Of a stretch of 64,000 nucleotides of DNA, positions 56,254 to 64,000 are shown one piece after another. The notes beneath the pieces are model-generated. The model was not told the DNA's origin. It did no database searches and saw nothing but the letters and a program-made list of their open reading frames with translations. Position numbers and translations under genes: made by a program. The stretch comes from Trichobilharzia szidati. Taxonomy: Eukaryota > Platyhelminthes > Trematoda > Strigeidida > Schistosomatidae. The stretch is from assembly GCA_944472155.2 (NCBI GenBank), contig OX235279.1, positions 63,895,564 to 63,959,563 of the forward strand, written 5' to 3'. Position 1 is the stretch's first letter. The number at the start of each line of letters is the position of its first letter.

Positions 56254-59200
56254 TATATCTTAAAAGTTATTATTATTTCCTTGCCTTCCGGGTAGAACAT
56301 ATGGGTTCAACGACACACCTCTACTTTGTCCTGCCTTCTGCCGTCCTCTTCAACTGGCTAGCTCCACTCCCTCATCTCTTCCTCACACGATCTCCTCAAT
56401 GTCACCCTCGCACTGACAGCCCACTCATCGCTCCCCGTTTGGATTTCACTCGAGCTATGGCCTGGCGTGCAATGCCATTCGTTGGCCTCCTCAATGTATG
56501 CTCGATCCATCTACACTTTCTCTTACATATTTGTTGAGCGATCAGCTCTTGCCTGTTGGTTTGTTCCAATAGTTTCTTGTCACTTATTCCTTCTGGCTGA
56601 CTATTTGATCTGCAGTATGGAGCCAGAGAAGGCAGGTGTTGATGAAAGTCTGTAACTTGTTGGAAATCCTGTTCGTGACACGCTGGCCAAGTTTCTGACT
56701 CATAATAGAAGGACCGACTTCGCATTGCTGCTGAAAATGCGAATCGTGTTTCTTATGCAGGCTGAGTGAAGCAGAAGATTTCGAAACTGGTTTCAGGTTG
56801 ATGAAGGCGTGCGTATCTTGCCTTTCCGATTCTGACTGACTTTCACATCTTCGTCTATTCCACTGGCCTGTAGCTGAGACGATGCTTCCTGGATGGATAA
56901 GTGTAGGAGGCAACTTCTGTTAAATCTCTCCCGTTGATGGTGATTGGTACTGGTTGTTGTTGCTGTTGAATGGTTATCTTCATCACCTCTGTCTTCTCTG
57001 TGTTCACGAGCAGTCCCGTCTTCATGACCTGTCTCTTCAGCCAGTTTGTTGGTTTTCGCTTGCAATTCTTCGAGTTTGTGTGACATTTGACAAAGATCAT
57101 CTGAGAAATCCAGATCTTCTAGATTCTTCTTATCGGTCGTCCAGAGTATTCCATACTCCTCGCTCCCAACAGACTGAAGCATAATGCAGTTGAGCACAAT
57201 AATCAAGAATACCATCGGCGATAATCGACAGCCAGCTTGTCTTACTTCTGTATCCACTTCGAACACCTCGCTGAGTTTTCCGTTGTGAATCACTTGACAT
57301 GTGACGTTGTCACATAGCCACTGAATTAGGCTGATAAAGACTTGAGCATTGCACGCCGTAGTGTTGAAGTAGTTTCCAAATTACTTCTCGGTCTACGCTG
57401 TCTCTTAGAAGGCCTTTTCGAAGACGATGCAGTTGAGGAACATAGAGATTTAACTGCGATTCTATGCTCTGTTCTGTGATGACGATACGTAGAGTTGCAA
57501 TTCGATCAGCACATGATTGGCGTTTCCTGATTCCAGCTTGTTCCGGTGGGACTGGTGGAGTTTTGTATCCAGTGCATCATTCATTCTCTCCAGGAGGATG
57601 CGACTTAGTATTCTGCTTTATGTGCGTTGACAAGAGCATTATTTCACGCAAGTTCTAGTAGAGTGAGTCTTAAGTCACTCTTCTTTGGCAGTTTGATAAG
57701 GTAGCCAACCCTTCTTCAAATCAGTAGGTACCTTTCCTTCCTTCCAGACATTTTGCAATAATGGCGTCGGTATATATGTCGTAGTCTCTGGGGTCGTCTT
57801 CACTGATTCGGGAGGGATGCCGTCTGGTCCTGTCGCCTTCCCGGACTTCAGCAGCTTGATCGCGTTCAGGATTTCTTCTTTCGTTGGAGGAGTGGTGTTT
57901 ACTGGCGTTTCCGTGTGGTGGTATTTTTGGGCGAGTTGCAGGTGATGGTCGATTACAGAGTCCTTTGAAGTGATCAGACCATTGTTTGATTTATTTCTCC
58001 TCCTTGGTGATCAGGTTCCCTTGATCATCTTTAATTGGTTTCATCATCTGAGTTGATCTCTTCCCGGTTAGAGACCTAGTTATCTGATGTAGTGTTCTGC
58101 TGTATCTTTTCCCTGCGACTTGCCTGTTCTGCTTCGGTCACCATCCAGTATGTTGTAGAATTGCCTTTTGTCTTTTCTGGCACTCTTCTTCACTTCTTTA
58201 TTCAGTGCAGTGCAGTGTACATTGACTTCAACCTCTTCTCCTGTTGTGCATCTTTTTATTGAATCATCTTCTCTTTCACCATCCTCCTCTCCTTGATTAG
58301 CTTACAGGTATCTGTTGACAGTCATTCCTTGTCTTGTCTCTTCTTTCTTCCTAGAACAGTCATACACGTTTCCTTGAACATCACCTTCAGAGAGCTCCAA
58401 TGATCTTCCACGCAGGTTTCCTTGGTGGTTACACCTAGAGTGTCCGACTCTGCTTTGATCTGATCTGTAGAGAAGGCATCCATTGTAGTTTTGTCCTTCA
58501 GTTTATGAACGTTGAACTTCAGTTACAGTGGTACATCTCCATTTGTTTTCATGAATTTCAGCTTGAACTTTGAACTAGATGATGGTCTGGGCCCGCTCAC
58601 TTTTGCTCCCCTTCTCAACCTTGTATCCAGTACACTAGCTACGTCTTCACTTCCTTGAGCAGTATTGATATGAAATCTGTTTGGTTTGTGGTATGTCCGT
58701 CAGACGAAATCCATGTTGCTTAGTGTATATCTTTGTGTTTGTACACGCTGCCTCCGATCACCAAGTCTCTGAAAGAGCATAAGTCTGCGAATAATTCTCC
58801 GTTGTCATTCATTTCTCCGATCAACACCCTCTTCACCCATGATGAGTTCTCTTCATGTATTATCAGGTCCCAGTTTAGCTTGCATTCATATCGCCCATAA
58901 GGATTTTGATATCACCATTTAAGATGTTGTCCATTACTGTTTGTAGTTGTCTATGAAAATCCTCCTTCTTCTCTTGTTGTTTTTAGCACTGTGCGTAACA
59001 TTGTATGATAATTGTGTCATTCCTTCCTTTGGAGTTGAATCTTGCTGTCATAATCGAGTAGGGGGAGATTGATCCTCACTGCATTAGGGCTTAGGCTGCC
59101 ACTGGTGACATCATTATAGCCACTCACTGCCCCAGTGTGTTAGTGGTTGTCTTCTGGGTGAAGGGATTAGGTTACTGACTCTCCCGTTGACAATTTCGAA

Positions 59201-59620
59201 AGTCCACATCCATTCCATCTGCTTTCACAGATATCCAGTACTTCTAAGTCATATCTCTTTGGCTACCTGGGCAGCCTTCCCAGTCTCGTACATTGTACGT
59301 ACATTCCACGTACCCATTCTTACTCTTGCTTTCATCGAGAGAAGACACATCGGCTGGCTAACTGGCTTTCCGAAGGCCAGCTTTCATCAACCAGCCCGCT
59401 GTGTCATTTCGCCTCTCGGATTCGAGCGAAAAATAAGATTTTAATTTGAAGTTTTGTATTTTTAAAGTATTTTCTTTATGTTGAAGTTTCTCTATCGGTT
59501 TGAAAGATATAGTGGTGTGGGGTTGCTAGACACACGCCTAACCGTCCTTCTTTACCCAGGCTTGGGACCAGCTAGGAAACTGGCGAGCTAGTTAACTAGG
59601 CGAGGTTATATCTCAAAAGT
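56254..59620 (-). mobile_element. full-length RTE-clade non-LTR retrotransposon with 14-bp target-site duplication
   Basis: TATATCTTAAAAGT (56254-56267) and TATATCTCAAAAGT (59607-59620) form a 14-base duplication with one mismatch around a 3,339-base minus-oriented element, a usual length for complete RTEs. The 5' untranslated part (59606-59330) begins ACCTCGCCTAGTTAACTAGC and includes CTAGCAACCCCACACC. The 3' end is a short TAA-type tail (GTTATTATTATTTCC on the plus strand next to the duplication). GC content is clearly above the flanks. It is the only complete autonomous-type element in the window. The other RTE pieces at 6.5, 27.4, 29 and 30.6 kb are truncated relatives. Confidence 0.85.
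56300..59317 (-). pseudogene. RTE ORF2: AP-like endonuclease plus reverse transcriptase, inactivated
   Basis: In order on the minus strand: endonuclease start MGTWNVRTMYETGKAAQVAK with its ATG at 59315-59317, LDICESRWNG (59210), ELFADLCSFRDLVIGGSVYK (about 58790-58730) and ATWIS (58710), all segments of the exonuclease/endonuclease/phosphatase domain of RTE elements. A linker follows with KKSARKDKRQFYNILDG-like text near 58180. The reverse transcriptase includes TSPTGTSWNQETPIMC in a shifted frame of the AGFRxxRSC region (57550) and, in an open frame from 57293, FEVDTEVRQAGCRLSPMVFL and FSDD at 57096-57107, where FADD is expected. VNTEKTEVMKI (57000), LKPVSKSSAS (56785) and the C-terminal WIEHTLRRP (56500) complete it. 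More than a dozen stops and frameshifts are present. Confidence 0.8.
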
Positions 59621-61771
59621 ACTAGTATCTAAAGTTTCACAGTATCTCACGGCATATATTCTTTAAAACTGTGGTCTTTGCAAGTCCACAAATCTTTGAA
59701 AGTCTACCTTCAGGACTACTAAACCACATTTGCAGATGTATGATTCTGATTAAATGATATCTAAAAATGTTAAGTATGCTAAATGTGCTTAGAATGAATA
59801 TGACTATGAATAAATATAAACCAGTATGGCGGAAAACTGTCGGCTTAAAGTACATATTGAATATGATAGTACTGCAAGTGAACTTCATTACAAATATATA
59901 GTTCTAACGACTAAAAGCCTAACTTTAATCATATGCATATAAGAGTATCATGCCGCTATACACTTACAAAGATTGCCATTTTGCATAAAACATGACGGTA
60001 AAATCAGAAACCAGTATTCATTAATTCCGCTTTTCGATTAAAATGAACAACATTCATTTTTTGCTGAAATTTTATAAAAAGTTTATTTGAAAAGTTTTAA
60101 CACCCCAGCATGTTCTGATGCATGCTACTTTTGTTTTACGTGAAAAAAAGAAAAAAACAGAACTGTTGACCATGACAGATAATTTCATATGGATTTTATG
60201 TTAAATAGTATTGAATCAATATTTTTTGGAACGCATAAGAAAGAATATTACCCGTCCAGATGACTATATTTCATTTGAGTTGACATAGGCCTACTTCTTT
60301 TTTCATATTAATCATGTGGATCGTCAGCATTTTGTACTTTTTTCTCATGGCTAAGTGACACATCTAGAGATAGTAAGCAGATCCAGACACTAACACGCCT
60401 CTGTCTACTTGAACAGAGACTGTAGTCTGTTTTAAATATTCATAAATCACACTTATTTTGTCATTTAATATGGCAGAATTATCTACACAGGATGTAAAAG
60501 TATTGGTAAGTCAAATGGAGACTCATGTTTTCCACATACCTATTCTTAGCAGATTTTACCAACTGAAGTATTCAAGCGAAACCAATTACGTCAGATAAAA
60601 AGCCAAAACCTAATTTTCTCTGTACTGTAACAGATGTCATTGAGACGCAGTTTAATTTTACTAATGCTGGCTAACCTAGTCTGTCTGAAATCTGATGATA
60701 ATAATCACAAACGCTATAATTAAAGTATTTTACATACTGTGCTTAAGCCATGGGATAACAATTTCTTTTAGATAGGAGAGTTCAGTCAGTTGAAAAGAAT
60801 TTTATCCTAAAATAGCTGGGAACGATAACTCGGTTACTCTACTCTCTGCATTCGTCACTGCATTTTTCTTACCTCCACACACTCACATTCTTATATTTGT
60901 TGCTACATGTTTTATAATATCAGCATTCCCAAATTCAGTAATCAGAATCAGGCATGCTAGTGGATAACTTATTCTTAGTTATGATGATTTAACAGTTGTT
61001 TGCAGTAGTGTCTCAGACTATTTAATTGAGAGTAACAATGTTAGCAATAAGAAACTTAGCAACAACAAGCTAGCATAAATACACCTAGTAATGTTCATAT
61101 TAAGCCGAATGTTAAGAATAGAATACATTTATTAAAGTACGATTTTTAAGATCACATGGGAAATAAAGAAATCAAAGTGCGAGATTTTGTTAATGGTATA
61201 TTCTAAACGGATGTCCTTTGAAATTCATAAACAGAAAAAGAAGTCAATTAGCCTTAAAACCTACGATCTATACCGTCTTCATCAAATTACCATACAACTG
61301 CGGAAATAAATAGTAAGATATAGAGGCAAAGAGAAAACTTGGTCATTAGTAGGACCTATTATGCAACCCAGCTTGTAGTCATTGAAAATCCAAAAATATA
61401 GTCCTCAGTAAACCTCAAAAGTGCACAAGTGATTACGTCATATCCCACACTGTTTATCAATTTATGTATGTGTATGGACGCACATACATAGGGAGGAATA
61501 ATCGCGCTTTGCATGTGAGGGTAGGAGAGCATATTCTGAAATAGTTAGTAAAATAGAATAGATGGACTTTTGACGCAGTTGGCAGATTAACAGCTTCGTC
61601 TATGGCCAAGCATCTAATCGACATGAGCCATAAGACTGATATTAACACAGTTTTTAAGGCCATACATAAAATGGTCAAGGGCGCTAATTGAAATACTCTG
61701 AGGCTATATCTATTCATAAACTTAACCCCTCCCCTCCTGTGTTCAAAAAAATTTATTATTACTCTAACCCG
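59621..61771. other. AT-rich stretch, no supported gene
   Basis: Minus frames at 59637-59888 and 61457-61717 (83 and 86 codons) have no domain. Nothing else recognised. Confidence 0.4.
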
Positions 61772-61850
61772 CCTTGGTAATTTTTTTTTTTTTTTTTTTT
61801 GATTTTACAGCTTGATTCCACACCGTATTTTCAGTACAGGTGTGGTAATC
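61772..61850 (-). mobile_element. SINE family 2, 3' fragment with poly(A) tail
   Basis: A run of about 24 T (61780-61801) is followed by GATTTTACAGCTTGATTCCA and CACCGTATTTTCAGTACA, the reverse complement of the family 2 3' end seen at 2245-2285 and 35192-35225. On the minus strand this is a 5'-truncated SINE ending in a long, uninterrupted poly(A), suggesting a fairly recent insertion. TGGTAAT occurs on both sides (61771 and 61845 area) and may be the target duplication. Confidence 0.6.
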
Positions 61851-64000
61851 TTTATCTGATTGGATAACCGAACGTTGTGTCAATTATTCTTACTATTCTC
61901 AAATTTGATGAAAGAGTTGTGCTCAGGGTGTACATGGAAATTAAATTCTTTTTTGTCACTTTGTTTATTTTAATTGCCCTTTCATTTATTTTCATATAAA
62001 TTGACTTGACAAGTAAATGTGTGATCAGACTGTTTGAAATGTATTGCGCAAATACATCACGATTTCCAGATAATCTCCGTCTTCTAATAACACTATCCAA
62101 ATTTAAAAAAGAGACTAATTGTTTTAGATTCAAAATAATTTGCTAGTATATTCCTCAACTAAACGGGAGTAAGGTTAACTGAAACCTTTCCAATGTGATT
62201 GAGGTTAATGTGAGAGATGCTTTGCACCCCTACGAAACGACTGATTCGAGTATAACCAATCAAATCAAATTCTTTTGACATTGTCTACTGTAAAGATTTA
62301 CACAGTTTTTACAATTCTTCTGTCACCAAGTAAGGGTGACTGATAGGATATCCACTGATTTATACAATTGCTCCTGACAGATCTGCTATAATTATGAACA
62401 GATAAAGAATTGAAGGTTTAAAATGTGTATTTGGTCATCCCGTTCAAACACGAACGTTTTACAACAGTTATAGTTATTAAGCACCAGCTGTACACAGTAT
62501 ACGACGTAATTATTTCGTGTGCTTTTATCAGATATAAATCGACTGTACGCGATTAAGTACTTCTTCAAATGATGTGTATGTGGAGTAAACGTAAATATCA
62601 CAAAATACCGCAGCCCATGGAAAGTATTTTAACAGGTTTTACATAATCTTTAGAGAAAACAAACTAACTGTGTTTAATCCTACTGAACTGTAACTTAATA
62701 AACACTTTTCTTTCAGATAGTGTTCATCTTGAGTTTTCAATCCATCTGCTAGTCTGAATTTAAAAAACTCTGAAAGCATCACAGAGCGACAAATGACATT
62801 TCCTGAATGGTTAAATATACCAGTCACGATATTTCATGCTTACACATGCGTAAAATTTACTGAATCCATTATGACTGCGTTCATTCAATCCCCTGTTTAT
62901 CCGAACATTAATTATCACGCAACAGAAATTTACTCTGTTATTTATTCTGCTCTTTATTTGTCTGAAATTTATAATCAAGTCAGCTAGTGTTGATCAGATC
63001 TTTGATAATTATTCATCTAAAATATCATTAAATCAAAAAGAATTTAAACGCTCAGTGTGTGTATAACCTCTGTAAAATATCTAATCTTTACCATCTGTTG
63101 TCACACAAAAATTATTATTATCTATGTATTTTATTTTGAATAGAGTCACATGAACATATTTGATACTGATACCGTTATTTATAGAAATTTAGACTAGAAA
63201 GAAATATAAGACTATTCGACTTGAGCTATATTCTCCATTGAGTATCACCCCGTTTTGTTTCTGTTGTTTTAGGTAGTATACCAGATTTTCTATGTTATTA
63301 ATTATGGGCATAAGCGATAGTAGAACGAGAGCAGAAAATAACCGAAGATAACATACCATATTTATCATCTGCTCCAGTGCAATAAGAATATTTAAACACA
63401 TAAATCTCAACTGTGCTGCTTTGCCGACTGTTAGCCTTATGTGATAAATTATACATAAAAGAATAAAGTTGTCCTACGTTATGTCTCTCATGCATGTTTA
63501 CAATAAATCATAAGTGAAATAAGTTGTATTTTTATGACGAGACGCTTACGTAAGTGAGAGGGTAGCAGAAGGGAACTTCAGTTAAACTTCTGATACGATA
63601 TAATGCTTGCTTGTTTGTAATGACTATTTGTCAAGAACATAGTGAATATATATGAACAGTTTCGTAGAACTGATATCTGAGTGTTTTAATCAAAACTACT
63701 TTTTGGCGAACCCAATACAGTTAAGAATAATCGTTATAAAGTAAACTCTTACCAAACCATTTGTTTTATTCTGAGGCAGAAATTGCATTAAAATTTCATC
63801 CCTTTTTCTCCTGTAGAGTTTTATTTTTTCCTTTCTGTGAAGAAAGAAGCATTCTTGGCTAACGATTGTTTAAACCACTTTACCAAATTCGGAAGTGTCT
63901 TCACGTAACATTGAGCATATAACTGATTGTCAAAGCGTTTGATCTAAGTGAATCGATTTTCCTCATTTGAAATGTAAAACGGTAACTTGAATAATTAGCT
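61851..64000. other. AT-rich stretch, no supported gene
   Basis: The 93-codon minus frame at 61852-62133 contains text similar at DNA level to 20.41-20.48 kb and 24.9 kb (see findings), so part of it may be an unnamed repeat. Frames at 62392-63495 are chance. No RNA gene seen. Confidence 0.4.

Noticed and set aside
59187..59444. 85-codon plus-strand frame
   Set aside because: Antisense of the RTE endonuclease start (GTWNVRTM on the minus strand).
1..64000. CRISPR arrays, bacterial operons, prophage or plasmid signals
   Set aside because: No regularly spaced repeats, ribosome-binding sites or packed genes; the sequence is eukaryotic in character.

Overview
The window looks like genome sequence of a blood fluke (Schistosoma or a very close relative). 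It is AT-rich throughout, has no operon-like gene packing, and is littered with decayed retroelements of kinds known from schistosomes: RTE-clade non-LTR elements, several Penelope-like element (PLE) lineages with GIY-YIG endonuclease remains, and tRNA-headed SINEs of which one carries a hammerhead-like RNA (Sm-alpha-like). The organism call rests on recognising these families from memory, not on a search. I could not support a single host protein-coding exon, true tRNA or rRNA. Open frames of 60-126 codons are either shadows of transposon pseudogenes or chance frames in AT-rich DNA.

Layout. 0.26-1.26 kb: PLE lineage C with a small lineage-B insertion. 1.9-4.1 kb: PLE lineage A reverse transcriptase/endonuclease pseudogene with a SINE nested in its 3' region. 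6.46-6.84 kb: RTE 3' fragment. 8.2-9.2 kb: a 1-kb near-palindrome of lineage A ends. 11.27-11.68 kb: an inverted pair of lineage C ends split by a SINE. 14.05-14.31 and 18.95-19.19 kb: two hammerhead-SINEs with perfect target-site duplications. 15.0-16.0 kb: second lineage A copy. 16.66-17.33 kb: GC-rich 652-bp insertion. 20.1-20.4 and 25.1-26.0 kb: further PLE pseudogenes. 27.39-31.2 kb: three RTE copies. 35.2 kb: SINE. 37.9-38.8 kb: PLE lineage B termini. 45.55 kb: isolated near-canonical hammerhead motif. 46.9-47.2 kb: head-to-head hammerhead-SINE. 54.2-55.5 kb: head-to-head lineage C copies. 56.25-59.62 kb: a complete but decayed 3.3-kb RTE with 14-bp duplications. 61.8 kb: poly(A)-tailed SINE fragment. 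The rest is unannotatable AT-rich DNA, notably 38.8-45.5 and 47.2-54.2 kb.

The most interesting pattern is architectural. Three PLE lineages, at six loci, show the same topology: an inverted partial copy or bare 3' end joined head-to-head to a truncated copy, so that both 3' ends face outward. A hammerhead-SINE at 46.9 kb shows the same topology. Small-ribozyme-like motifs recur at these termini: an Sm-alpha-like motif in the SINE, a GAAAC-GUC motif at lineage C ends, a conserved hairpin motif at lineage B ends with partly compensating changes, and an isolated CUGAAGA...GAAAC-GUU motif. Ribozyme-bearing PLE termini are known from the literature; the shared topology between PLEs and the SINE, and the core variant common to all SINE copies here, are what deserve checking.
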